Shown piece after piece: positions 24,037 to 33,616 of a stretch of DNA of 64,000 bases. Position 1 is the stretch's first letter. Each line of letters begins with the position of its first letter. The stretch lies in the NCBI GenBank assembly GCA_011503125.2, contig WWBZ02000033.1:1612001-1676000 (forward strand), given 5' to 3'. The notes below the pieces were generated by a model. The model was not told the origin of the DNA. It was given only the letters and a program-made list of their open reading frames with translations, and searched no databases. Source of the stretch: Botryosphaeria dothidea. Taxonomy: Eukaryota; Ascomycota; Dothideomycetes; Botryosphaeriales; Botryosphaeriaceae. Position numbers and translations under genes: made by a program.

Positions 24037-27000
24037 CTACGCACCATATCCGTGTCCCGGTCCAAACGGCTCAAAGCTTGGCGGCGCGGCACCGACATGA
24101 ATTCCCTCATCCAAATCCGGGCTCACCGCAACACCGATCCCATACCTTTGCCTCATGGCCTCCTCCTCTTGATAAACGGTATCGCCGTCAGTCTCCTCGT
24201 CGTAGTGGAAATGGCTCGGGCTGAACGTGCTATCCTCGGCATCCTGATCGTACGCACCCCTGTGCAGAAGACCACCACGGGAGCCCGGCGGCGTAGCCGG
24301 GTCGAAGTTGTGCAATCCGGCACGTTGCTTGCCCTGCTGAACGGAGCTCAGGGCTGGGAAGCCGCGGGCGGAAGAGAAGGAGCCGCGAGCGGCGGGGCGG
24401 CTGGTCGATGGTGTAGGAGTGCGGCGGAGCTGAGAGGCGGGAGGAGTCATGAGACCAGCGAGGAAACCGGCAGAAGGGTTGTTCTGCTTAGAAGGGGTTC
24501 CCTGCTCATGGTTGTCGTTGCTCGAAGAGCGGGAAAGCTTGCTTGCGCCGGCGTTCTCCCTACCCTTCCGCCAGTTACCGATGGCTGCGGCCAGCTGGGC
24601 GGCCTTCGGGGAGGCAAAGTTGGACAGGCTGGCAAGAGCCGGGAAGCTTTGGCCACCAGAAATGAGGCGTTCCTTCTCTTGCTGCTCCATCTGCAAGTTC
24701 GTACGGATGCGGATGGCAGCATCCCGGACCTCGGTGGGGTCGAACGCAGGCTGAGCCAGGGCGTTGATGAGGTCGGTAATGTCGTCGACGCGGACGCCGA
24801 GAAGCTCGCGAAGCCAGCCAATCTCCGTCTCCTTTTCCTTGAGCCTGGCCGGTGCATCGCCATTGAACTCCGAAAGTCTCGACTCGAGAGATTCGATGCG
24901 CTCCTCGCGTTCCTGGAGCTGCTCCTGAAGCACAGCGATGGACTCGCGCAATGCCTGAGGCGAAACCTTCTCCGCAGCACTTGGCAGGACGGCCTCGACG
25001 GGAAGACCAGGACCCTTGGCTGACTGAGCGGCGACAGCAGCAGCGTGGGCCGCGGACTTGGTAACTTCGAGCTTCTCCTCAAGGTGGACGACCTTGTCTT
25101 GAAGGAACTCCACCTTCTCGTCAGCAAGGGACAGACGGTCGGCGAGGTTCTGCTCCGTGTGCTGCTTCTCTTCGATGGCATTGGCCAAGTCGCGGTTGTG
25201 CTGGCGGTGGAGGTCCTCGATCGTCTTCTCGTAGCGCTGCTGGTGGTCTTCGACCTTCTCGGCAAAACGCTTCTCGATAGTGCTGATCTCCCTCTCGTAC
25301 CGTTGCTGCTGGTCCTCCATGGCCTTTTCGTAGCGTTGCTGTTGATCTTCCATGGCCTTCTCGTAACGGTGTTGCTGGTCCCTGAGTGCGCGGTCTCTGC
25401 CTTCATGCGCTTCGCGAATAGCGTCACGCTTGGCATCAGCCTCACTCTCAAGCAGGAGCTCCTGCCTGGCCTTCTCAGTGTCGCGGTCCATACGGAGCTG
25501 ATCAATCTCGTTGCGAAGCCTGGTGTTCTCACTCTCAAGCTCAGAGCGCACAATGTTGACCTGGTTGTTGGCAGAATCGAGCTCGGCTTCCATAAGCATG
25601 CGCGTACGCTTGATCTCCGCACGAGCAGCATCCCTCGATTCGTGGAACTCACGCTCGAAGCGCTCGGCTCTCTTCTGGTACTCGAGGCTCTCCAAGCGGA
25701 GCTTGCTGATAGCCTCCTCCATGCCGGCGTTGTGCTTCTGAGTTTGCTCCAAGATGACCTTGAGACGCATGCCCTCACGTTCTTGTCCCTCCAGCCTCTC
25801 CATCTCCCTCTCGAACCTCTCACGAGTGCGAGCCTCGGCCTCGATTCTGGCGCGAAGGGTCTCGTATTTCTTGACGTGATCTTCCTCTTGCCTCTGCCAG
25901 CGAGCCTTCTCCTCAGCAACTTGGCTGGCAGCCACAACCATATCCTTCTGGAGCTGGTCGAGCTTGTGGCGCATCTTCTCACGACCGCGGATGGACTCCT
26001 GGTTCTGAGATTCAAGGGTGCTGATCGACCGGCGGAGCTGCTCATTGTCTTCGTTGGCCTTGTTGATCTCGTCGGACCACTTCTTGCTGGAAAGGCGGTA
26101 CTCGTCAAGCGTGGCCTCGAGGGCTTCGTTCTGCGTCTCGAGGGTGACGAGTCGCCTGCGGAGCTCCTCCTGCGAGGCCTCGGAAGAACCAAGTCTCAAC
26201 TTCAACTCATGCGATTCTTCGTTCAAGGCGCGCATCTTGTTGGCGTCGTCGCGACTCTGAGCACGGAGGAGGAGAAGTTCTTCCTCGGTAAGCGCCAACT
26301 TCCGTTGGGCATCGTCCTCAGAACGCTCGGCTACCTTCCGGCTCTCGATCGTGACTTCCATGCGCTGGTTCAGCTCGTCGAGCGTTCTTTCCAATTCCTG
26401 AATGCGGGCTGCAGCTTCCGCGTTCGCCTCCGCCTGCTTCTTCTGGGACAGAACCGTGCTCTGGCGGTTGAGAGCTTCCTCCATGATTTCACGGAAATCA
26501 TCGAGCTGGCCAGATTCCGCAGAACGAGCGATCGACATCTTGAGATCAGCAAGGGCCTGGTAAAATTCAGCGATATCGATGCCAGGAGACTTGGAGGGTC
26601 CAGGAGGCATTGTGGCTTGAGAGAGCGCCTCCACAACAGCATTCTTGATCTTCTCCAGCTTGCGGTTCTTTCCGGGAGAGCGATTGCGGTGGTTCGAGGC
26701 GAGGTCGTCGTCTTCGTCATCAGCGTCACTCTCACCAGGTTCAGCAGAGATACTGCGGCGCGAGGAGCGACCAGTGCGCATCAAAGCCATAGCAGAGATC
26801 GAGTCCTTGATGTTGTGGATGCTCCTCTCAAGAGGACCCAGGCGGCTCTGCAAAACGTTGTCAATGATGCCATCAACACGAGAGTCAAAGAATCCACGGC
26901 GCGACTGGAACTTCTGTTCCTCCTCGGTCGTGACGATGTCATCCCAGTCACTGACGGCAACATTGTTGGTGCCCAGCCGATGCACAGGCGACTCGTAAGC

Positions 27001-30000
27001 CAGACCGGCCTTGGAGTCGCTGAACGGATCTTGGCCAGACGAAGTTCCTCCATCGTTATTAATAGGAGCATACAGGTGCTGTTGCTGAGGAGCAGGGCTG
27101 GAAACCTCGTTCCTGAAGAGAGCCTGAGCAGGCCGCAGGTCGGAGTTTGGCCGCGGTGGCGGGCTTGAACGCGTCCATTGCGGAGATTCCCTGATGACGC
27201 CAAACTCAGAACCTTGATCGTTCATGGCCCTCATAATTTCGTCAATCTCATTGAAGGTAGGCCTCTCCTCGTAGGCATCGCTTTCCTGCGGCATGCTCTT
27301 GCCATTCTCCATAGCCGTCATGAAAGAACCGCCTTCACTGGGCTGGTAGCTGTTTGCTGCAGGACTAGGGTTAAACTGGCGCAGACCAGCACCAGCTTGC
27401 TGCACCTCCTGAGTGTCCGTGGAAGGCTTCGTAACGTGCATGCCAAACTTGAAATCGAACGGTTCCGCATCATTGAGATCAATGCTCTTCTGGTTGGCGT
27501 GATTTTGACCTCTGTTGAACTCCGTATCAATTTGCTGTTGGCCAACCCTCTGCTTGAAAGGAGTCGGCTGTCGGGAAATGCCGTTGGGAGTGGGAGTCTG
27601 GTTCTCTTTGCCTTCAGGAATGGGACTGATCGTAGACTTGAAGTCGGCTCTGCCTGTGTTCTGCGAGTGAGTTGCATCACCAAGCGGCTGCGGTGGAGCG
27701 TTCGAGGGAACAACGCGAGGCGTGGCGAACCTGGGCTCCGAATCACCGTCCTGAGTGACCTGGCGTGCCCTCTTCTGACGCCACTCCGCTTGCGCGGGGC
27801 GACCTTGTTCGTCAAACACCTCTTCCTCACTCTGGGGCTGCTGCTGTAGGTCAGGTCGAATAATCGGAATAGCCTTGTTACGTTTGGCCGGCTTGACAAT
27901 ATCTTTCTCCTGAATATCGATGTTGAACAGTTTGCCAGAGTCTTGAGAGGATCCGTTCTGTTGCGAGAAGGCACCAGGCTGGAAACCGTTGGGTTCCTGC
28001 TTGAAAGACGGACCCTGAGCGGCGAAATCGAATGTAGAACTCGGCATTGATGCTGGCACTGATTCTGGCACTGATGCTGGCATGGAAGGTACTACAGGTG
28101 GTTGCGGCAAGCCCAGTCCCCCAAGCTTGAAAGACGGGACAAAACTAGGAACGGCTGCATGAAGCTTGGTGTTGCCACGACTCGGAGGGGGGCGCTGTTC
28201 TGCTTCAGGCTGCTGAGGGCCTTGTTGTCCCTGAGGCTGGAAGTTGTTGCCGAAGGTGAAGTTGCCAGGAGAGAATGTTGCAGTCGGGTTGAAGGAAGCA
28301 CCGGGGTTGAATTTGAACTCAGGTGCTTGCACATTGAGCTTCGAAGCTGTGGAACCTTGGCTAGAGTGACTGACGTGCAGGCTAGTATTGACGTTGGAAC
28401 TCGCGAAAGTGGTGTGGGACGACGAAACGCCCGTGGATTGGTCATTCTGACCCTCGATGCTTGGATTAGTCTCAACATCAGAATCATTCCTTCCATCGTC
28501 ATGGTGATGTCCATGATAGCCGGGACCGCCGTAGTTTTGCTGTTGCGAGAATGACTCTTGCCTGCTCTGAGGTTGCTGCTGCATGCCGTTGGCAGCTTGC
28601 CACATAGAGGCGTGTCCATTGGTCTGTGTCGGCTTGCTTGGCGGGCTGTGGACGCCGAACTTGTTGCTGCTACCAAACTCGCCGTCCTCATCCAATTGAC
28701 GGTCGATTGCCTGTTCAAGATGGTATTCAGCATCACGAATCTCCCTCTCGAGGTTCTCGCTAATGTTGTGACGATGGCTGCCACGTGGAGTAGGAACCAC
28801 GATATTGGGGCTGGGGCCATTGTTCGTCTGTGCCGGGGTTTGAGGCCTAAGCTCCTCCTCAGCATCTTCCTCGGGCAGCTCTTCCAGCGTAAGATGAGGT
28901 CGCGAATTGAGAAGCTGCTGTTGCTGTTGCTGCAAAAGCTGTTGCTGCAATTGTTGCTGTTGTTGGTGCATCTGAGAGAAGGTGTCTGAGGATTGAGGGA
29001 AGGGGTACTGAGCGGGTTGCTTAGCACCACTGAAGGGTGACACAGGCGACATAATGTCTTGGGCGGGGTTGCTTGTAGGAATAGCAGGCGAGCCACCACG
29101 CACTCCGCCATTTTGAGCAAGGAATAGCGAAGGCGAGAAATTTGCCATTGGAGGCGTGGGCTGTTGTTGAGGAAGGTTCGACGGTGAAGTGAACGTCGAG
29201 TGCCTGGACAAGTGCCCGCTGGGTCGCTGAGGTCCGAAGGGAGAAATTGGCGACGCGATTGAAGTCCTGGACATATGGCCTGGAATACCAGGGGACGGCC
29301 CGGTGGGAAGCGTGAAGGGAGCATTAACATTGAACGAACCGAAAGCCTGGCCGCCGACAGAAATAGACTGTGGGGGTGGAGAAAATGCCAGGCCCACAGC
29401 AGGGAACTGCTGAGCCGATGCTGAACGGGACATGGGATTTTCTACCACCTCCTCCTCACCACCGAGGCTCACACCCAAAGCGGCCAGTTTTTGCTCCGTC
29501 AAAAACGCGACGTATCTGTCCCACTCCGCCTTATCAGGTATAGACACACGAGTCTGGTGTGTCGTAAGCCATCGATCAATCTCCTCGCTAGGTTCTGGCC
29601 ATATTTCACGGTTCTGCGACAGGCCATGTGAAATTACACCGTTCTCGTCGCTGGTATCAAAACCGTGCACGTTAAATCCGGCCTCCTCATATCCCTTCAA
29701 ACGATCCTCCACCTCTTCCAATGACAGAGGCCGCGGCGGACCACCCTCTTTGCCCCTTTGAAGATCGTAAGGTATTTGAATAACGATATTCCTGTTTTTC
29801 CACAACACACGCTTCTTTGGCCGCTTCGGAAGATCGGCAGCCTTTACAGGTGCGGGTGCTGGCGCCGGTGCAGGGTCAGCTTTTTTCGGCGGGAGTGGAG
29901 GTGGAGCTTCATCAACTGGCGAGGGGGCTTTCGAGGGGACCTTCGGCGGGTGCTCTGGCTCATCCTTCGACGGCGGCCGGGGCAACGGTTTGTCCTCTCC

Positions 30001-31032
30001 ACCCTTCTCCTCGGTGCCGTTGCGGCTTGCAAGACTTCTCGCATCCGCATCGAAAAGAACCTCCGCCTTCAATTCACCATCCTGTACTTCCGCAGGCTCT
30101 TGCTGCGGCAGTCCAGGGCGGTCCATCGCCGGCGGAGTATCGGCAAACCGTGAGGCCATCATCTTTTCGAGAGTCTCTTTACCCTTCAGTCCAAAGTGCG
30201 CCCAGAAGTCGGCCTGTTTCAGCGTGAGGTTGTTCTTCCTCGGCTTGTGGCCCTTCTTGTTCTTGCGCTTCTTGTCCTTGACCTTGGTCTGGCCGTCTCG
30301 CGATTCCTCGCCTTCTTCTTCCTCGGAATCTTCCTCTGTCGAACCGTCGCTCCACCAATTGGCTTTTTCCGACTGCCACTGCCCAGACAGAAATTGTTTT
30401 ATCCAGCCTTCAGTGGGCTCGCGTGGGAAGAAGAACTGCGGAGACTGCTTCGCGGGCGCGCCGGGAGGAACGGGGGTCTTCTCGGCGGTGGTATCGGGCC
30501 AAAGCTTGGGAGCCTTGGTCGGAGTGGAGGGGTCGGAGTTGTTGCTGAGGAAAGGGAGGCGCTTCGGCAGCAGGTGCTCGAGATTGAACTTGAGCTTGGG
30601 CTCGCTCGCTTCCTCGAGGCGATTGGGGATCAGATGATCGAGACCGAAGCGCGGCGAGTCCTCGTCGTCGCGCTCGTCCGGGTCGAGGGCCCAGGTGTCC
30701 CTGTTGTGACGGCGGGACTTGGAGTCGAACTCGGGCGGCGGCTGCTGGTAAGGCGAGCCCCAGCTAGCGGTGAAGAAGCGCGAGTCGTCGACGGGACGCT
30801 TCGCGACCGAGTGCGGAGTGCGAGGGAGGCCGCCCAGCGAGGGGAGCTGGGGGAGAGGGGGCAGCTCAGGACTCGAGTGGCCGAGGGTCTGGGTCGGAGA
30901 GGGCTCAGCGGAGTGTTGAGGCGACGCGGCGACCGCGGTGTCGACCTTGAGGGAGCGCGGCGGGCCCTCAGCAACGACAGCCGTCGGAGGCGAAGATGGG
31001 GGAGGCGGCGTCTGGATGCGTGGAGCTTGCAT
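24037..31032 (-). CDS. Giant conserved fungal coiled-coil protein (2331 aa)
   Basis: A single uninterrupted frame. Residues 1-400 are Pro/Ser/charged and disordered, with a Lys-rich patch (KVKDKKRKNKKGHKPRKN). About 405-530 is a folded-looking box starting KKRVLWKNRNIVIQIP and containing LSLEEVEDRLKGYEEAGF, which I recall as conserved across filamentous ascomycetes. About 680-710 is a Gln tract. Residues 1400-2090 are a long Glu/Arg/Gln/Leu coiled coil, including five perfect 11-residue repeats (1889-1943). The C-terminal region contains ALASLSNFASPKAAQLAAAIGNWRKG and a Ser/Thr-rich tail. Relatives are often labelled 'myosin class II heavy chain' or 'M protein repeat protein' because of the coiled coil, but no motor domain is present, so it is not a myosin. 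A scaffold role at septa, spindle poles or cell cortex is plausible but unproven. No introns are needed. Confidence 0.9.
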   Translation of the reverse strand: MQAPRIQTPPPPSSPPTAVVAEGPPRSLKVDTAVAASPQHSAEPSPTQTLGHSSPELPPLPQLPSLGGLPRTPHSVAKRPVDDSRFFTASWGSPYQQPPPEFDSKSRRHNRDTWALDPDERDDEDSPRFGLDHLIPNRLEEASEPKLKFNLEHLLPKRLPFLSNNSDPSTPTKAPKLWPDTTAEKTPVPPGAPAKQSPQFFFPREPTEGWIKQFLSGQWQSEKANWWSDGSTEEDSEEEEGEESRDGQTKVKDKKRKNKKGHKPRKNNLTLKQADFWAHFGLKGKETLEKMMASRFADTPPAMDRPGLPQQEPAEVQDGELKAEVLFDADARSLASRNGTEEKGGEDKPLPRPPSKDEPEHPPKVPSKAPSPVDEAPPPLPPKKADPAPAPAPAPVKAADLPKRPKKRVLWKNRNIVIQIPYDLQRGKEGGPPRPLSLEEVEDRLKGYEEAGFNVHGFDTSDENGVISHGLSQNREIWPEPSEEIDRWLTTHQTRVSIPDKAEWDRYVAFLTEQKLAALGVSLGGEEEVVENPMSRSASAQQFPAVGLAFSPPPQSISVGGQAFGSFNVNAPFTLPTGPSPGIPGHMSRTSIASPISPFGPQRPSGHLSRHSTFTSPSNLPQQQPTPPMANFSPSLFLAQNGGVRGGSPAIPTSNPAQDIMSPVSPFSGAKQPAQYPFPQSSDTFSQMHQQQQQLQQQLLQQQQQQLLNSRPHLTLEELPEEDAEEELRPQTPAQTNNGPSPNIVVPTPRGSHRHNISENLEREIRDAEYHLEQAIDRQLDEDGEFGSSNKFGVHSPPSKPTQTNGHASMWQAANGMQQQPQSRQESFSQQQNYGGPGYHGHHHDDGRNDSDVETNPSIEGQNDQSTGVSSSHTTFASSNVNTSLHVSHSSQGSTASKLNVQAPEFKFNPGASFNPTATFSPGNFTFGNNFQPQGQQGPQQPEAEQRPPPSRGNTKLHAAVPSFVPSFKLGGLGLPQPPVVPSMPASVPESVPASMPSSTFDFAAQGPSFKQEPNGFQPGAFSQQNGSSQDSGKLFNIDIQEKDIVKPAKRNKAIPIIRPDLQQQPQSEEEVFDEQGRPAQAEWRQKRARQVTQDGDSEPRFATPRVVPSNAPPQPLGDATHSQNTGRADFKSTISPIPEGKENQTPTPNGISRQPTPFKQRVGQQQIDTEFNRGQNHANQKSIDLNDAEPFDFKFGMHVTKPSTDTQEVQQAGAGLRQFNPSPAANSYQPSEGGSFMTAMENGKSMPQESDAYEERPTFNEIDEIMRAMNDQGSEFGVIRESPQWTRSSPPPRPNSDLRPAQALFRNEVSSPAPQQQHLYAPINNDGGTSSGQDPFSDSKAGLAYESPVHRLGTNNVAVSDWDDIVTTEEEQKFQSRRGFFDSRVDGIIDNVLQSRLGPLERSIHNIKDSISAMALMRTGRSSRRSISAEPGESDADDEDDDLASNHRNRSPGKNRKLEKIKNAVVEALSQATMPPGPSKSPGIDIAEFYQALADLKMSIARSAESGQLDDFREIMEEALNRQSTVLSQKKQAEANAEAAARIQELERTLDELNQRMEVTIESRKVAERSEDDAQRKLALTEEELLLLRAQSRDDANKMRALNEESHELKLRLGSSEASQEELRRRLVTLETQNEALEATLDEYRLSSKKWSDEINKANEDNEQLRRSISTLESQNQESIRGREKMRHKLDQLQKDMVVAASQVAEEKARWQRQEEDHVKKYETLRARIEAEARTRERFEREMERLEGQEREGMRLKVILEQTQKHNAGMEEAISKLRLESLEYQKRAERFEREFHESRDAARAEIKRTRMLMEAELDSANNQVNIVRSELESENTRLRNEIDQLRMDRDTEKARQELLLESEADAKRDAIREAHEGRDRALRDQQHRYEKAMEDQQQRYEKAMEDQQQRYEREISTIEKRFAEKVEDHQQRYEKTIEDLHRQHNRDLANAIEEKQHTEQNLADRLSLADEKVEFLQDKVVHLEEKLEVTKSAAHAAAVAAQSAKGPGLPVEAVLPSAAEKVSPQALRESIAVLQEQLQEREERIESLESRLSEFNGDAPARLKEKETEIGWLRELLGVRVDDITDLINALAQPAFDPTEVRDAAIRIRTNLQMEQQEKERLISGGQSFPALASLSNFASPKAAQLAAAIGNWRKGRENAGASKLSRSSSNDNHEQGTPSKQNNPSAGFLAGLMTPPASQLRRTPTPSTSRPAARGSFSSARGFPALSSVQQGKQRAGLHNFDPATPPGSRGGLLHRGAYDQDAEDSTFSPSHFHYDEETDGDTVYQEEEAMRQRYGIGVAVSPDLDEGIHVGAAPPSFEPFGPGHGYGA
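25204..25368 (-). repeat. Five tandem 33-bp units encoding 11-residue (hendecad) repeats
   Basis: Five in-frame units of 33 nt encode RYEKAMEDQQQ-like peptides (two near-identical, three diverged as RYEREISTIEK, RFAEKVEDHQQ and RYEKTIEDLHR). The exact 165-nt length and constant R-(Y/F) start show a tandem expansion inside the coiled coil. Confidence 0.9.
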
Positions 31033-33616
31033 CCAACATCTAGTGACGCAGCGGGGCTATGGCAGCAACGAGACGCGACGGGCGGATGAAGCCGTCGAGG
31101 AGTGAGGTATGCTGCCGCGTTCCTGGGCGCAACGCGTGGATGCAAGGATGTTTTACACACACACACGTCGAAACCTGCTGTTGGCGCACTGAGCGGGACG
31201 AACGAAGGCGCGGGTCAGCAGCTAAAAGAGGGACATGGAGTCGGCAGTGATGGCACTCGCAGCTCCAGACGCGCGCAGACGGGCCTTGACCATAATTGAC
31301 GGGGATGCGGAGAGATGGGGGATGTGTTGGCCGGTGAAGTCAACAGAGCGGGTTAAGGGGAGCCAGGAAAGCTGACGCCCTACGCCTTGGAGCCCGTGAC
31401 CGCCTCTGCTGGTGATTGGCGATTGACCGCCACACCCTGCAAACGCGGGAGTTGTGCGCTAGCGGGCCGCACCAAAACCCAAGGCTTCCTTGCGCGCCGC
31501 TGCCCTCTGAAACCCGTCTGAGCTGGCACTCTGAGCAGCCTGAACGCGCCTCGCATTGACGCGAAGCCTGGTGCTCTCAGACTCAGATCGCGCATCAAGC
31601 GAGATGCCCACGGTGCCCAATGCGATGCCCACGCCCGTCGATCCTGCTACACTACCTGGACCGTCGCTGCTCCAAAATCGCTCCATTCCTGTCCTGTCGA
31701 TTTATTTTCTTTCGCTCCAGCGTCGGCACGCTACTCCTTTCTTGACCGCTGCATGCCCTCCAGCAGACCTCGGAGGCCCTCGGAAATTTACTAACACTCG
31801 TGGCAGCACTCCCGGCAGCGCGCTACAATGTAATTAATCTTAACGAGACGCCCGCATATTGGAAAAGACATTGGGTGAATTCCATCGCATTAAAACGAAA
31901 TGTCGCTTGCTCTCTCTCTCTCCATAAGCTCACTCTTTACTTTTGCGAAAGCCACTCGGCGTTCCCGTGGCTTTTGTCTTGCTTGAAGTTTTGTGAGTAA
32001 ATGTGCGACAGACTTAGTCAGTTTGTCATGCTCTTCTCTCATTGTTTTCGCTGTTCTTGAGCTAGAGACGACGTGCCGGTTTTCGGCGTCGCTCCTGCCT
32101 GGTTACCTACCTCGCACCTGTCTACTGTTGCGTTTGACTCTCCAAGGCAGGTACGTCAGAATTGTTAGCGCGTGCTCTTAACTTTCTCTCCCGTCTGATA
32201 GCTTTACGCAGGGCTGAGCACGTGCCGACCCAGGCTTGGCTGCCGCTCTGAAAAAAAAAAAGGGCCTCCCACCCGCCTCTACACTCCATCACACAGAGTT
32301 GCACCCATCAGTTTGGCCCCATTGAGCTTTGAATACGCCTTAAGAAGCGATTGGCTGCCCTCCGCTTTCTTCCAAGCTATCAACCGGGGACGAATGGGCG
32401 GCGTAAGCTGGATGAGCAATACCGAGCAGCAGTGATGGACCAGTAATAGTGAGAAACTTCAAAAACACCGACGACAGGTGCCAGTATGCAATAATGGCAT
32501 TGTTCTTCACTATTCCCGCAGTCTGTTGATGGCGGCACTTTGATCCTGTAGCGTCCGCGGATCCGAGCCTGGCGAAAGGGTGGGGGGAAGTGAGTGTGAG
32601 AAGGCAGGGTGCTCAATGCACCATAGCTGCTGAACGGTACTCCCCCGTAGTACAGTAGGAGGGTATTAAGCCTCAGCCTATGCCGAACAGCGCTCAACTG
32701 ATCTCTCCCGTTTCCTGAGGACCAGCTGATCGAGTTTGACAGCGGTTCATCTATTCACATCATCCCAAAACTCTTCGAAAGAACAACGTTAGGGAAGATG
32801 ATTGATTTGAAAAGGATTATGGATTTCAAAGAGGGAAGTAGAGTGCTGGAATAGCTTGCGCAAGTTTCGCAGTGTGAATTGTCTGCCCTCTGTTCTCATT
32901 TACCCTTCTTTTTGTCTTCTTATTCGAATTGCAAGAAATACCAATTTGAAAACAGCCGTTTTTAAGCTCAAGACAACCGTGTTTGCCAATGCGTGTTCAG
33001 GAGAACTAGGAGGATCATGTGGTCTAAAATCGTGTAAACTTTAAAGGTCTATAAGAAAGGATATCTCTGCCCCCATCGCACTGTTGACCTCCTCCCTGCC
33101 GCCGCAGAATCCAACCGCGTCACCCAGAATACCGGGTTGGAGTTTTCGTGTGCAAAATAGGGCAATCCCTGCTCGAGCTGAGGTCCCTCCTTGTTTGTGT
33201 CTGCTGTGACACGGCGCACGGCGGAATCACGCGATTTTTGAACTCGCCGTCAATTTATGACGTACAGCAGTCTCCGAATACGTTGGGGCTTGCAGTCTTC
33301 TGCAGGAAATGGGCCTTGGACAGCAAAAGCAATCCTTGCTTACCGGAAGCTGCAGTGTCAGCTGAAAAGATCCTGCTTTGCCAGCTCACATTTTGTGCAC
33401 ACACCTGGAGTGAAGTAAACAAACAATGGTATGTTACCCCCACCGCACACACTAAGGTTTGCAAGACAGCGCTAATTTTGACTTGATGAAAGGATCCAAG
33501 CAGTAGAGCTCGATCGGTTCGAAGATAAAGATAAAAAGGAAATTGAAGACATTCCCGGGCCCGTGAGAAGCGTGCATTGCTGTATGATTTACAGATCAGT
33601 ATCTCGGTGCCATTAC
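31033..33616. other. 2.6-kb spacer upstream of the giant coiled-coil gene
   Basis: Holds that gene's promoter on the left and the GH16 gene's 3' flank on the right. Small CA and CT runs (around 31153 and 31910) and an 11-A run (32250-32260) occur. Frames reach about 112 codons without recognisable features. Confidence 0.5.

Noticed and set aside
24447..26192. 581-codon alternative frame on the minus strand
   Set aside because: Same-strand shifted frame of the coiled-coil gene; Arg/Ser/Pro-rich composition and no domain.
25045..27168. 707-codon plus-strand open frame
   Set aside because: It lies exactly antisense and in codon register to the giant coiled-coil gene. Stops in that register need TTA, CTA or TCA sense codons, which this gene rarely uses, so a long shadow is expected.
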